64,000 bases of DNA, from the NCBI RefSeq assembly GCF_030317035.1, contig NZ_JASZYK010000002.1, forward strand, positions 248,001-312,000. Reading direction: 5' to 3'. Of the stretch, positions 49,895 to 58,556 are shown in pieces; position 1 is the first letter of the stretch, and every line of letters begins with the position of its first letter. The notes below the pieces were generated by a model that was not told where the DNA came from, did no database searches, and saw only the letters and a program-made list of their open reading frames with translations. This DNA comes from Variovorax sp. J22G73 (GTDB lineage Bacteria; Pseudomonadota; Gammaproteobacteria; Burkholderiales; Burkholderiaceae_C). The position numbers and the translations under genes were made by a program.

Positions 49895-50824
49895 ATGGAA
49901 TTTTCGGTCCCTCTCATCATCCTGGTCATCGCGATCATCTTCATCAGCCAGTCGGTCAAGTTCGTGCCGCAGCAGAACGCGTGGGTGCGCGAGCGCCTGG
50001 GCAAGTACCACGGCACCATGACGCCCGGCCCCAACTTCCTGATCCCGTTCATCGACCGGGTCGCCTACAAGCACAGCCTGAAGGAAATTCCGCTCGACGT
50101 GCCCAGCCAGATCTGCATCACGCGCGACAACACGCAGCTGCAGGTGGACGGCATCCTGTACTTCCAGGTGACCGACCCGATGCGCGCAAGCTACGGCTCG
50201 TCGAACTACATCGTGGCGGTGACGCAACTGGCCCAGACCTCGCTGCGCAGCGTGATCGGCAAGCTCGAGCTCGACAAGACCTTCGAGGAGCGCGACGTGA
50301 TCAACGCGCAGGTGGTCGCCGCGATCGACGAGGCCGCGCTGAACTGGGGCGTGAAGGTGCTGCGCTATGAAATCAAGGACCTGACGCCGCCGAAGGAAAT
50401 CCTGCTGGCCATGCAGGCGCAGATCACGGCCGAGCGCGGCAAGCGCGCGCTGATCGCGGCCTCTGAAGGCCGCCGCCAGGAGCAGATCAACATCGCCACC
50501 GGCGAGCGCGAAGCCTTCATCGCCCGTTCAGAAGGCGAGAAGCAGGCGCAGATCAACAATGCGCAGGGCGAGGCTGCCGCCATCACCGCGGTGGCCACGG
50601 CGACCGCGGACGCCATCGAACGCGTGGCGGCAGCCATTCGCCAACCGGGCGGCGAACAGGCCGTGCAGCTCAAGGTGGCCGAGCGCGCCGTGGATGCCTA
50701 CGGCAAGGTCGCGGCCGATTCCAAGACCACGCTGATCGTGCCGAGCAACATGAGCGAGACCGCGGCGCTCATCGCATCCGCGATGCGCATGGTTCAGGCG
50801 GGCAAACCGTCGAATCCGAGCTGA
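49895..50824 (+). CDS. qmcA: SPFH/stomatin-like membrane protein (QmcA-like)
   Basis: 309 residues. One N-terminal membrane segment (FSVPLIILVIAIIFISQSV), an SPFH/band-7 domain (VPQQNAWVRERLGKYHGTM; PLDVPSQICITRDNTQLQVD; LEFKTFEERDVINAQVV-like region), then a long coiled-coil helix with repeated E/A heptads (about 190-270). Anchors to the inner membrane and scaffolds proteases such as HflKC/FtsH complexes. Paired with the upstream NfeD gene. Confidence 0.93.
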   Translation: MEFSVPLIILVIAIIFISQSVKFVPQQNAWVRERLGKYHGTMTPGPNFLIPFIDRVAYKHSLKEIPLDVPSQICITRDNTQLQVDGILYFQVTDPMRASYGSSNYIVAVTQLAQTSLRSVIGKLELDKTFEERDVINAQVVAAIDEAALNWGVKVLRYEIKDLTPPKEILLAMQAQITAERGKRALIAASEGRRQEQINIATGEREAFIARSEGEKQAQINNAQGEAAAITAVATATADAIERVAAAIRQPGGEQAVQLKVAERAVDAYGKVAADSKTTLIVPSNMSETAALIASAMRMVQAGKPSNPS

Positions 50825-50849
50825 TCTCACTGCTATACTCGTGGGCTCA

Positions 50850-50940
50850 GGAGCGGTGGATGAGCGGTTTAAGTCGCACGCCTGGAAAGCGTGTGAGGGT
50901 TAATAGCCCTCCGCGGGTTCGAATCCCGCCTGCTCCGCCA
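50850..50940 (+). tRNA. serU-type: tRNA-Ser (anticodon GGA)
   Basis: 91 nt with encoded CCA end. Acceptor stem GGAGCGG pairs with CTGCTCC, with one G-U. The anticodon stem CACGC/GCGTG encloses the loop CTGGAAA, anticodon GGA at 50884-50886. A long variable arm (GTGAGGGTTAATAGCCCTCC region) identifies class II Ser tRNA; the T-loop is GGTTCGAATCC. It reads UCC/UCU codons. A -10-like TATACT lies at 50834-50839, and a terminator at 50986-51019. The gene symbol is only a type label; none is securely assigned. Confidence 0.93.
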
Positions 50941-50985
50941 GAGATTGATTGTTCGTAACCGTTCGCGAACATGACGAAAGCACAG

Positions 50986-51019
50986 GAAGCCCAAGTTGCC
51001 ACAAGCACTTGGGCTTTTT
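50986..51019 (+). terminator. Terminator after tRNA-Ser
   Basis: AAGCCCAAGT (50986-50995) pairs with ACTTGGGCTT (51006-51015) around a 10-base loop, followed by a T-run to 51019. It ends the tRNA transcript 46 bp after the CCA. Confidence 0.88.
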
Positions 51020-51161
51020 TGTTGCCTGGCGCCCGGGCCTTCTGTCATCTTGCCGCCCGGTCCAGGCGTTGCTTTGCAGCAACTGGACAACGGCATGCCG
51101 GACACTTTCGTCTGGCGTACGATCCAAACGTTTTAGTTTCAAGCCCGCAAAAGGAAGCTCG

Positions 51162-51518
51162 ATGGCCGGACAACCGCAAACCATGCAGCGTGGCACGACA
51201 CCGCTGGACCGCACCCTGCAAAAGAGCGAACAGGTGGCTGCGGACGTGCAACGGGCCTCCGACAACCTGGCCGTCGTCAGCACGGTGCTCGAGCAGGAAT
51301 TGCCCGAGGAAGTACAGGTCGGCGAGGTGGCCCAGGCCATCGAACACACGAGCCAGCTCGAACAGAAACTCGCCAAGTCGGCCGAGAAGCTGGCCGAGGT
51401 CAATGCCGCGTTGAGCGAGGAAATCGAGAAACGCCTCGAAGCGACCGCCGAACGCGACGAGAGCATTGCAGAGGCCGAAGAACTCAAGGCCCGGATCCGC
51501 GCCCAAGGTTCGGATTGA
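51162..51518 (+). CDS. Small coiled-coil protein of unknown function
   Basis: 118 residues from ATG 51162, with AAAAGGAAG well spaced upstream; the frame opens earlier but without a usable start signal. No membrane segment. Residues about 35-112 form a long charged helix with heptad-like spacing (AIEHTSQLEQKLAKSAEKLA; EIEKRLEATAERDESIAEAE), probably a dimeric coiled coil. I do not recognise a family. It precedes an orphan receiver-domain gene by 99 bp on the same strand; they could act together, which is inference only. Confidence 0.72.
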   Translation: MAGQPQTMQRGTTPLDRTLQKSEQVAADVQRASDNLAVVSTVLEQELPEEVQVGEVAQAIEHTSQLEQKLAKSAEKLAEVNAALSEEIEKRLEATAERDESIAEAEELKARIRAQGSD

Positions 51519-51617
51519 CGGTTCGGCGTTGCCACCTCGCTCAGTCCGTATCCTTTCTCCTACGCTGAGACAGCGTCAGGCACGCTACGCTATTGGTTCT
51601 CAAAGCGAAACCACGGC

Positions 51618-52007
51618 ATGGCCCTCATCACGTTCCTCGTAGAGGACAACAAGACCATCAGGGACAACCTGGTCCCGGCACTCGAGGACCTCGTCAATGG
51701 CCAAGTGGTCGGCTTCGCCGAGACCGAGTCTGACGCGCTCGCCTGGCTCGACACCCACCCCGATGACTGGCAGTTGCTCATCGTCGACCTGTTTCTCAAG
51801 GAAGGCTCCGGCCTGGGCGTGCTGGCCGGCTGCAAGACCCGCAAACCGACCCAGCGCGTGGTGGTGCTGAGCAACTACGTCACGGTCGACATCCGCGCAC
51901 GCTGCGCCGCGCTCGGTGCCGACGCGGTGTTCGACAAGTCGCGCGACCTCGACGCCTTCATCGAGTACTGCAACACCGACCGCCCCTCCGGCCTCGCGCC
52001 GCTCTGA
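51618..52007 (+). CDS. Stand-alone response-regulator receiver protein
   Basis: 129 residues, a single CheY-like receiver with no output domain. The acidic pair is Glu9-Asp10 (FLVEDNKTIRDN), phospho-acceptor Asp57 (LLIVDLFLKEGSG), switch Ser in VVVLSNYV and Lys in VFDKSRDLD. Short for a full regulator, it would act by protein-protein contact, as CheY and Spo0F do. No histidine kinase lies beside it; its neighbour is a coiled-coil protein. The gene ends at a bidirectional hairpin. Confidence 0.9.
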   Translation: MALITFLVEDNKTIRDNLVPALEDLVNGQVVGFAETESDALAWLDTHPDDWQLLIVDLFLKEGSGLGVLAGCKTRKPTQRVVVLSNYVTVDIRARCAALGADAVFDKSRDLDAFIEYCNTDRPSGLAPL

Positions 52008-52054
52008 ACCAGAAGCCGCGCGAAACGCCGGCATTCGCCTGCGCGGCAGGCATG

Positions 52055-52080
52055 AAAAAAGGGCCCGAAGGCCCTTTTCT
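52055..52080. terminator. Bidirectional terminator
   Basis: AAAAGGGCC (52057-52065) pairs with GGCCCTTTT (52070-52078) around CGAA, flanked by A on one side and T on the other, so it works in both directions between the receiver gene and the convergent solute-binding gene. Confidence 0.85.
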
Positions 52081-52101
52081 CTTTTTGGCTGATGCCGATG
52101 A

Positions 52102-53316
52102 TCAGCGAACCACTGCGATCTGCGTGCGCGCGCCACCCTTGTAGGTGTACAGCGTCAGCGCGCCGTTCTTGATGTCGCCCTTTTCGTCGAAGGCGATCGG
52201 GCCGGTCACGCCCTTGTATTGCACCTTGCCGACTTCCGGCAGGTACTTTTCGGGGTCGGACGAACCGGCCTTGACCATGGCTTCGGCCAGCACGTTGACC
52301 GCGTCGTACACGTACGGTGCATAGATCTGCACGTCCACGCCGTTCTTGGTCTTGAACTTGGCCTTGAAGTCTTCCAGCGGTTGCTTGAAGTCGCCGTCCA
52401 CGCCGCCGGCTTCAGCGCACACCACCATGTCTTCGCCGATGGCATCGCCGGCGAGCTTCGGCAGTTCGCCGGTGCACAGGCCGTCGCCGCCCATGAACTT
52501 GACGTTCAGGCCGAGTTGCTTGACCTGCTTGAGCATCGGGCCGCCGACAGCGTCCATGCCGCCGAAGAACAGCACGTCGGGCTTGGAAGCCTTCAGCTTG
52601 GTCAGGATGGCGTTGAAGTCGGTCGACTTGTCGGTCGTGAACTCGTGGCCCACGATGGTGGCACCGGCGGCCTTGGCCGACTTCTCGAACTCTTCGGCAA
52701 CGCCCTGGCCGTAAGCGGTGCGGTCGTCGATCACGGCAATGTTCTTGCCCTTGAGCGTTTCGACTGCGTACTTGCCCAGCGTGCCGCCGAGTTGCGTGTC
52801 GTCAGCCACCACGCGGAACGTGGTCTTGAAGCCTTGACGCGTGTACTTGGGGTTCGTGGCCGAAGGCGAGATCTGCGGAATGCCAGCGTCGCTGTACAGC
52901 TTGGAGGCGGGAATGGTGGTGCCCGAGTTCAGGTGGCCGACCACGCCGTTGACCTTCTCGTCGACCAGCTTCTGGGCGACTGCGGTGCCTTGCTTCGGAT
53001 CGCCGGCGTCGTCTTCTGCAACCAGTTCGAACTTGGCGGTCTTGTCACCGATCTTCAGGCCCTTGGCGTTCAGGTCTTCGATGGCCATCTTGGCGCCCAT
53101 TTCGTTGTCCTTGCCGAGGTGGGCAATGGGACCGCTGGTGGGTGCGACGTGGCCGATCTTGACGACCAGGGTTTCTCCGGCAGGTGCGGGTGCGGGTGCA
53201 GCCGGGGCCGCAGCCGTTGGCGCGGGCGCTGCAGCGGGCGCAGCGGCTTCTTCCTTCTTGCCGCAAGCCACGAGCGTGAGTGCAGCCAGTGCGACCGCAG
53301 TCCATTTCAATTGCAT
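52102..53316 (-). CDS. Branched-chain amino acid-type ABC substrate-binding lipoprotein
   Basis: 404 residues from MQLKWTAVALAALTLVACGKK; lipobox LVAC places it on the outer face of the inner membrane as a lipoprotein. A Pro/Ala linker (about 25-45) precedes the periplasmic-binding-type-1 (LivJ/LivK) fold: VVKIGHVAPTSGPIAHLGKD, NGVVGHLNSGTTIPAS, KNIAVIDDRTAYGQGVAEEF and FFGGMDAVGGPML. A strong GGAGG Shine-Dalgarno precedes. Ligand likely an amino acid or related compound; the permease genes are not adjacent. Confidence 0.92.
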   Translation of the reverse strand: MQLKWTAVALAALTLVACGKKEEAAAPAAAPAPTAAAPAAPAPAPAGETLVVKIGHVAPTSGPIAHLGKDNEMGAKMAIEDLNAKGLKIGDKTAKFELVAEDDAGDPKQGTAVAQKLVDEKVNGVVGHLNSGTTIPASKLYSDAGIPQISPSATNPKYTRQGFKTTFRVVADDTQLGGTLGKYAVETLKGKNIAVIDDRTAYGQGVAEEFEKSAKAAGATIVGHEFTTDKSTDFNAILTKLKASKPDVLFFGGMDAVGGPMLKQVKQLGLNVKFMGGDGLCTGELPKLAGDAIGEDMVVCAEAGGVDGDFKQPLEDFKAKFKTKNGVDVQIYAPYVYDAVNVLAEAMVKAGSSDPEKYLPEVGKVQYKGVTGPIAFDEKGDIKNGALTLYTYKGGARTQIAVVR

Positions 53317-53450
53317 GAGAACCTCCAGAACTTGGATAAAGAATAAAAAACCGGTCGTTTGATCCGGGCGCGCAGACCTCGCAAGTTTCGCGCCGCAGAC
53401 CAGCGGCACCCTCACGCCCTTCCGACCTGCGGCGCAGTTTAGCCGAGGAT

Positions 53451-53855
53451 TTAGGCGCCGGAAGCTGGCGTAGACCCTGTGTTTTCCGAGAGTTCGGCGG
53501 CCATTGCCTCGATCACCAAAGCACGCAAAACGGCTTCGATTTCATGGCGCAAACGCGGCACCATTGCATCGAGTTGATGCTGAACGGCAGCTGACACCGT
53601 GTCGCTCAAACGCTCTTCCAGCGACAGGTCCACGCGCTGCAGAACGCGGTGCAGAAGCTGCTCTTCGAGGCTGACGATTTCGGCCTGCGACAGCTGCGCG
53701 GCCGGGGGCAATGCCATGGCATTCGCCGGGTCCGCGGGGCCGGGTTGAGACACCTGCTCGACCGGCGGTTCAGGGCTTGCAGGCTCCGCCGGAATTTCCA
53801 GCACCGTGGTCAGCGTGGGAACGAACCGGGGCGGTGTGCGCAGCGTGCTGGCCAT
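53451..53855 (-). CDS. Hypothetical protein, Pro/Ala-rich N-terminus
   Basis: 134 residues. Residues 1-50 are disordered and Pro-rich (IPAEPASPEPPVEQVSQPG). Residues 55-125 form an acidic helical segment (LEEQLLHRVLQRVDLSLEER; MVPRLRHEIEAVLRALVIEA) suited to a coiled coil. No domain recognised. It follows holC with one base between stop and ATG, so it belongs to the pepA-holC operon. A link to DNA polymerase III is unproven. Confidence 0.7.
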   Translation of the reverse strand: MASTLRTPPRFVPTLTTVLEIPAEPASPEPPVEQVSQPGPADPANAMALPPAAQLSQAEIVSLEEQLLHRVLQRVDLSLEERLSDTVSAAVQHQLDAMVPRLRHEIEAVLRALVIEAMAAELSENTGSTPASGA

Positions 53856-53856
53856 G

Positions 53857-54297
53857 TCAGGAACTCTTTGCGAAGTCGTGCGGCTGGATGGTGTAGCCGC
53901 GGTCGGCGTAGTGGCGCCAGCGCGAGCGGCCGACCTGCCGGTCGTTGGTTTCGTCGCTCACGATGTCGATCATGCGTTCGTAGCGCTCGAAGCCCGCGGG
54001 CACTTCGAGTCCGAGGTTCACCAGCATCTCGCGGTGGGGCAACGATGCGGCGTCGGCCCCTTCCACGGACAGCACGACGGGCGAACGCGCGACCACGTGG
54101 GCCGGCGCATCGCTGCGGCAGTGCGCCACGAAGTCGACCGGCGACAGTTGCCACAGCGCGGCGTCCACCGCATCGAGCGCGTGTGCGTCGCCCACCACCA
54201 CCACGCGCAGGCCGCGCGCATTCACGGCCTTGCGAACCAGCCGGCAGGCGTAGTTCAGCTTGTCGGGCGCGTTGTAGTGAAAGCCGATTTCAGTCAC
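53857..54297 (-). CDS. holC: DNA polymerase III subunit chi
   Basis: 146 residues, HolC fold: MTEIGFHYNAPDKLNYACRL, LRVVVVGDAHALDAVDAALW, FVAHCRSDAP, then YERMIDIVSDE and RWRHYADRGYTI. The chi subunit binds SSB and the psi subunit in the clamp loader. The start overlaps the pepA stop (ATGA). The pepA-holC pairing is conserved in Gram-negatives. Confidence 0.92.
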   Translation of the reverse strand: MTEIGFHYNAPDKLNYACRLVRKAVNARGLRVVVVGDAHALDAVDAALWQLSPVDFVAHCRSDAPAHVVARSPVVLSVEGADAASLPHREMLVNLGLEVPAGFERYERMIDIVSDETNDRQVGRSRWRHYADRGYTIQPHDFAKSS

Positions 54298-55862
54298 TTC
54301 GCGGACCGGGCCTTCGGCGTCGAGTTCTTCGGCGCTTTGTCAGTCTTGACGTCGGTGCCTGCCTTGGCGGACCTGGCCTTCGGCGATGCCTCGGCGCTGG
54401 CCGCAACAGCCGAGACAGCCGCACTGGCCGCGCGGGTCGTCAGGTACGACACCAGCAGGCCCACCGGCCGGCCGGTCGAGCCCTTGGCCGCCCCGCTCTT
54501 CCAGGCGGTGCCCGCGATGTCCAGGTGAGCCCAGGCGAAATCGGCGGCAAAGCGCTGCAGGAACTTGGCGGCGGTGATCGCGCCACCGGCGCGCCCGGCA
54601 ATGTTGGCCACGTCGGCGAAGTTGCTCTTCAGGCCTTCGGCGTACTCGTCGTCCAGCGGCAGGCGCCACACGCGGTCCTGCGCGGTTTCGCCGGCTGCTT
54701 CCAGGGCGCCGGCCAGCGTTTCGTCGCTGGAGAACAAGCCGCTGCGCACGCCGCCGAGCGCCACCACGCAGGCGCCCGTGAGCGTGGCGATGTCGATCAC
54801 GGCCGCGGGCTCGAAGCGCTTGGCATAGGTCAGAGCGTCGCACAGCACCAGCCGGCCTTCGGCGTCGGTGTTGAGCACTTCGATGGTCTGGCCGCTCATG
54901 CTGGTGACCACGTCGCCCGGCTTCACCGAACGACCGTCGTTCATGTTCTCGCACGACGGAATGAGGCCGACCACGTTGATGGCCGGCTGGATGTCGCCGA
55001 GCGCACGGAAGGTGCCCAGCACGCTGGCCGCGCCGCACATGTCGAACTTCATTTCGTCCATTTCGGCGGCCGGCTTCAGCGAAACGCCGCCGGTGTCGAA
55101 GGTGATGCCCTTGCCGACCAGCACCACGGGCGCCTGGTCCTTCGGCGCGCCCTGGTAGCGCAGCACGATGAAACGCAACGGCTCCGCCGAACCCTGTGCC
55201 ACGGCGGCGAACGAGCCCATGCCGAGCTTCTCGACTTCCTTCGGGCCCAGCACCTCGCACTTGATGTTCGCCAGCTTGGCCAGGCCCTTGGCGGCCTCGC
55301 CCAGCAGCGTGGGGGTCGCATGGTTGGCGGGCCGGTTGCCCCATTCCTTGGCGAACTCGATGCCGTTGACGGTGGCACGCGCGTCGTTGAAGGCGCCTGT
55401 CACGCCGGCGGCATCGGCCACGCCCAGCGTTACGTTGCGGATGCTGCGCGGCTCGGCCTTCGACTTGGTGGTGGTGTAGACATAGCTGGCATCGGCCACC
55501 GCGGTCACGGCGCAGGCTACGGCGGCGGCATCGGCCGACTGGGCGAACACCACGGCCACGCGCTTGGGCGCGTGGGCCTTGGCGGCGGCGACTGCGGCAG
55601 CCACGCCGGTGCGCACCGCGGCGGGCTTGCCGTCGCCGATGGCGGCGAACACCACGCGGGACGCCACGACGTCTTCGGGACGGTACAAGGACAGCAGCTT
55701 GCCGGCCTTGTCGGGCAGGTCGCCGGCCTTGCGGGCACTGGCGGCCAGCACCGAAAGCGGGTCCTTGGCGGTGAGGGGGGCGCTGCCGACGAGCACGATC
55801 AGGACATCGGATTTCTCGGCTGCAGCCTGGGCGACGGTGAGGGTCTTGAGTTGAAAGTCCAT
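54294..55862 (-). CDS. pepA: Leucyl aminopeptidase
   Basis: 522 residues. An M17 enzyme with two metals. The catalytic C-terminal domain contains LVGKGITFDTGGVSLKPAAE, CGAASVLGTFRAL and the signature NTDAEGRLVLCDALTYA, then DIATLTGACVVALGG. The C-terminal tail (about 480-522) is an extended Ala/Lys-rich segment. It cleaves N-terminal residues from peptides and in E. coli also binds DNA. Divergent from lptF, with 21 bp between starts, as in E. coli. Confidence 0.96.
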   Translation of the reverse strand: MDFQLKTLTVAQAAAEKSDVLIVLVGSAPLTAKDPLSVLAASARKAGDLPDKAGKLLSLYRPEDVVASRVVFAAIGDGKPAAVRTGVAAAVAAAKAHAPKRVAVVFAQSADAAAVACAVTAVADASYVYTTTKSKAEPRSIRNVTLGVADAAGVTGAFNDARATVNGIEFAKEWGNRPANHATPTLLGEAAKGLAKLANIKCEVLGPKEVEKLGMGSFAAVAQGSAEPLRFIVLRYQGAPKDQAPVVLVGKGITFDTGGVSLKPAAEMDEMKFDMCGAASVLGTFRALGDIQPAINVVGLIPSCENMNDGRSVKPGDVVTSMSGQTIEVLNTDAEGRLVLCDALTYAKRFEPAAVIDIATLTGACVVALGGVRSGLFSSDETLAGALEAAGETAQDRVWRLPLDDEYAEGLKSNFADVANIAGRAGGAITAAKFLQRFAADFAWAHLDIAGTAWKSGAAKGSTGRPVGLLVSYLTTRAASAAVSAVAASAEASPKARSAKAGTDVKTDKAPKNSTPKARSAK

Positions 55863-55883
55863 AATCCTTTTTTTCCTCGAACG

Positions 55884-57005
55884 ATGTTATTCCATTCTTC
55901 CTTACGCAAGGAGCTGTCCCGCAGCTTCGGAGCAACCCTCGTGGTCCTGGTCACCATCGTGATGACCATGATGCTCATCCGTACCCTCGGGCTTGCCTCC
56001 AAGGGCAGTGTGAACCCGCAGGAGGTGTTCCTGGTCATGGCCTACACGGTGCTCGGCTACATGCCGACCATCCTGAGCCTGAGCCTGTTCGTCGCCATCG
56101 TCGGCACGCTCTCGCGCATGTACCGCGACAGCGAAATGGTGATCTGGTTTTCCAGTGGCCGCGGGCTCATGGACTTCATCAAGCCCACCTTCCGCTTCGC
56201 CTGGCCGGTGCTGATCCTCGTAGCGGTGATGGCGCTGGTGGGCTGGCCCTGGGCCAACTCGCAGACCATCGGCATGCGCCAGCAGTACGAGCAGCGCAGC
56301 GACATCGAGCGCGTGGCGCCCGGCGAGTTCCGTGAATCGGCCGGCCGCGTGCGGGTGTTCTTCATCGACAAGGACACGCCGGACAACTCCAAGGCCACCA
56401 ACGTCTTCATCTGGTCCATCGAGCGCAACCTGCAGATCACCACCTCGGCGCGCAGCGGCAGCATCGAGAACATCGGCAACTCGCGCTACCTGCTGCTCAA
56501 CAACGGCCAGCGGCTGGAGCAGCCACTGGCCAACACCGGCCTGAAGATCAGCGAATTCAAGACCTACGGCACCCGTGCCGGCGGCAGCGACGCCGCGGTG
56601 AACAGCGCCACGCCGCCGCGCGCGCGCACCACCGTGTCGCTGCTGGCCGACCCGAGCAGCCCGAGCCGCGGCGAACTGGCCTGGCGCATCGGCATGCTGC
56701 TGACCGCCATCAATTTCGTGCTGCTCGCGCTGAACGTTTCCAGCGCCAACCCGCGCGTCGGGCGCAGCGGCAACCTGTTGCTGGCGCTGTTCGCCTTCGT
56801 CGTCTACTACAACATGCTGAACATCGGGCAGAGCTGGATCAGCTCGGGCCGCTTCAGCATGGCCGGCTTCATGGTGACGCTGCACGGCGGCGTGCTGCTG
56901 CTCAACCTGGTGTGGCTGAGCGCGCGCCAGAACAACTGGGGCCGCCGCACCCGGCGCAGCCGCGCCGCCGCGGTGCCCACACCCCACATCGAACCCACCA
57001 CGTGA
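55884..57005 (+). CDS. lptF: LPS export permease LptF
   Basis: 373 residues from MLFHSSLRKELSRSFGATLV; the much longer frame upstream is antisense of pepA. Six membrane segments, with VFLVMAYTVLGYMPTILSLS in the second/third helix and LFAFVVYYNMLNIGQSW in the last pair. A periplasmic jellyroll of about 150 residues lies between TM3 and TM4. With LptG and LptB it extracts LPS from the inner membrane. The stop overlaps the lptG start (GTGA). Confidence 0.95.
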   Translation: MLFHSSLRKELSRSFGATLVVLVTIVMTMMLIRTLGLASKGSVNPQEVFLVMAYTVLGYMPTILSLSLFVAIVGTLSRMYRDSEMVIWFSSGRGLMDFIKPTFRFAWPVLILVAVMALVGWPWANSQTIGMRQQYEQRSDIERVAPGEFRESAGRVRVFFIDKDTPDNSKATNVFIWSIERNLQITTSARSGSIENIGNSRYLLLNNGQRLEQPLANTGLKISEFKTYGTRAGGSDAAVNSATPPRARTTVSLLADPSSPSRGELAWRIGMLLTAINFVLLALNVSSANPRVGRSGNLLLALFAFVVYYNMLNIGQSWISSGRFSMAGFMVTLHGGVLLLNLVWLSARQNNWGRRTRRSRAAAVPTPHIEPTT

Positions 57006-58114
57006 AAACGATAAGACGCCTGATCTACGCGGAGGTGCTGAAGTCCGTCGCGTTCGTGACGCTCGGCTTCCTGAGCCTCTTCTTCTTCTTCGACTTCGTC
57101 GACGAGCTGCAGTCCATCGGCAAGCCCGACAGCCTCAACTACGGCCCCGTGCAGGCGTTGATCTACGTGCTGCTGCTGGTGCCCAGCCACCTGTACGAGT
57201 TGCTGCCGATCACCGTGCTCATCGGCGCCATCTTCGTGATGGCGCGGCTCGCGCAAAGCTCGGAATACACCATTCTTCGCACCAGCGGCCTCGGCCCGTG
57301 GCGCGCGCTGCGCACCCTGCTGCTGCTGGGCTTAGGCTTCGTCGTGCTGACCTTCGCCATCGGCGACTACGTGGCCCCGGCCTCGGAGCGCACCGGCCAG
57401 CTGCTCAAGGCCAAGTACCAGGGCGTGTATTCGCTGGCCGGCAACACCGGCGCCTGGCTGAAGGAAAAGCGCGGCAACGTGTCTTTCGCCGTGAACGTGC
57501 TGTCCATCGACCGCAAGGGCGCGCTGAAGAACCCCCGCATCATCGAGTTCGACGACAACGGCTACATCAGCACCCAGCTCACCGCGGGCTCGGCCGTCAT
57601 CGGCAACGACGGCCACTGGGTCCTGAGCGACGTGGAGCAGCAGAAGTACGACACGCGCAGCTCGTCCGAGCAGGCCCACATCGTCACCAGCCGAATTCCG
57701 CAACTGAACTGGCCGACCTCGCTGACCGGCGAGATGGTGTCCGTGGCGCTGCTGCGACCGGACCGCATGAGCACGATCGACCTGTTCGACTACATCCGCC
57801 ACCTGGACGCCAACGGCCAGACCGCGCAGCGCTACGAGATCGAGTTCTGGCGCAAGGTGTTCTACCCGCTCTCGTGCCTGGTGATGGTGGTGCTCGCCCT
57901 GCCCTTCGCCTACCTGCACTTCCGCCAGGCCGGCATCACGACGTACGTGTTCGGCGGCGTGATGATCGGCATCAGCTTCTTCCTGCTGAACAACGTGTTC
58001 GGCTACCTGGGCAACCTGAGCAACTGGTCGCCGTGGCTCACGGCGGCGGCGCCGGGGCTCATCTACTCGGTGATGTCGCTCACGGCCTTCAGCTGGCTGG
58101 TGTTGCGACGATGA
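57002..58114 (+). CDS. lptG: LPS export permease LptG
   Basis: 370 residues, GTG start at 57002 overlapping the lptF stop. TM1 (VLKSVAFVTLGFLSLFFFFD), the second and third helices (LYELLPITVLIGAIFVMARL), a periplasmic domain, and three C-terminal helices (GGVMIGISFFLLNNVFGYLG). Partner of LptF. The stop overlaps the cbiX-like gene (ATGA), a less usual linkage. Confidence 0.95.
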   Translation: MKTIRRLIYAEVLKSVAFVTLGFLSLFFFFDFVDELQSIGKPDSLNYGPVQALIYVLLLVPSHLYELLPITVLIGAIFVMARLAQSSEYTILRTSGLGPWRALRTLLLLGLGFVVLTFAIGDYVAPASERTGQLLKAKYQGVYSLAGNTGAWLKEKRGNVSFAVNVLSIDRKGALKNPRIIEFDDNGYISTQLTAGSAVIGNDGHWVLSDVEQQKYDTRSSSEQAHIVTSRIPQLNWPTSLTGEMVSVALLRPDRMSTIDLFDYIRHLDANGQTAQRYEIEFWRKVFYPLSCLVMVVLALPFAYLHFRQAGITTYVFGGVMIGISFFLLNNVFGYLGNLSNWSPWLTAAAPGLIYSVMSLTAFSWLVLRR

Positions 58115-58494
58115 CGACCACTTCGGCCAAACAGGCGCGCGGCATCGTGCTGCTCGCGCACGGCTCGCGCGACGAGCGCTGGCGCGAGCCCATCGAAGCC
58201 GTCGCGGCCCGCGCCACCGCGCGCGCCCCAGACGCGCTCGTGGTCTGCGCCTACATGGAACTGGCGACACCCGACCTGGCGACCGCAACGGCGGCGCTGA
58301 TCACAGCCGGCGCCCGCGCGGTGCGTGTGGTTCCGCTCTTCCTCGGCATGGGCAAGCACGCCCGCGAAGACCTGCCGCACCAACTTGAAGCGCTGCGCCA
58401 GCGCTGGCCTCACATCGATATTTCGCTCGCCGGCATCGTGGGCGAAGAGCCCGAACTGGTCGACCTGCTGGCCAAAATTGCCATCAAATCCTGA
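58111..58494 (+). CDS. cbiX: Single-domain CbiX (CbiXS-type) chelatase
   Basis: 127 residues, the short chelatase form. The active-site pattern begins RGIVLLAHGSRDERW with the metal-binding His in AHGSRD, then VVCAYMELATPDL and VRVVPLFLGMGKHAREDLPH with the second metal His. It inserts iron (or cobalt) into sirohydrochlorin. Siroheme serves assimilatory sulfite reductase, which suits the CysB gene that follows after 62 bp. Translationally coupled to lptG. Confidence 0.9.
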   Translation: MTTTSAKQARGIVLLAHGSRDERWREPIEAVAARATARAPDALVVCAYMELATPDLATATAALITAGARAVRVVPLFLGMGKHAREDLPHQLEALRQRWPHIDISLAGIVGEEPELVDLLAKIAIKS

Positions 58495-58530
58495 AATGCG
58501 GCAATTTCGATAGATTCCGAAGGCATAATG

Positions 58531-58552
58531 AATTCCGCAATAAGACGGAATT
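58531..58552. promoter_or_regulatory. Dyad upstream of cysB
   Basis: AATTCCG (58531-58537) and CGGAATT (58546-58552) form a perfect inverted repeat with an 8-base spacer; a further TTCCG lies at 58515. A -10-like CATAAT is at 58524-58529. The placement directly ahead of the cysB ATG (58557) suits autoregulation by CysB. Binding is not shown. Confidence 0.5.
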
Positions 58553-58556
58553 TGAT

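Noticed and set aside
50850..51161. Genomic island attached to tRNA-Ser
   Set aside because: No integrase, no repeat of the tRNA 3' end downstream, and ordinary gene content follows.
53649..55883. Long open frame continuing upstream of lptF
   Set aside because: The upstream part is antisense to pepA and holC; lptF starts at 55884, where the conserved LptF N-terminus begins.
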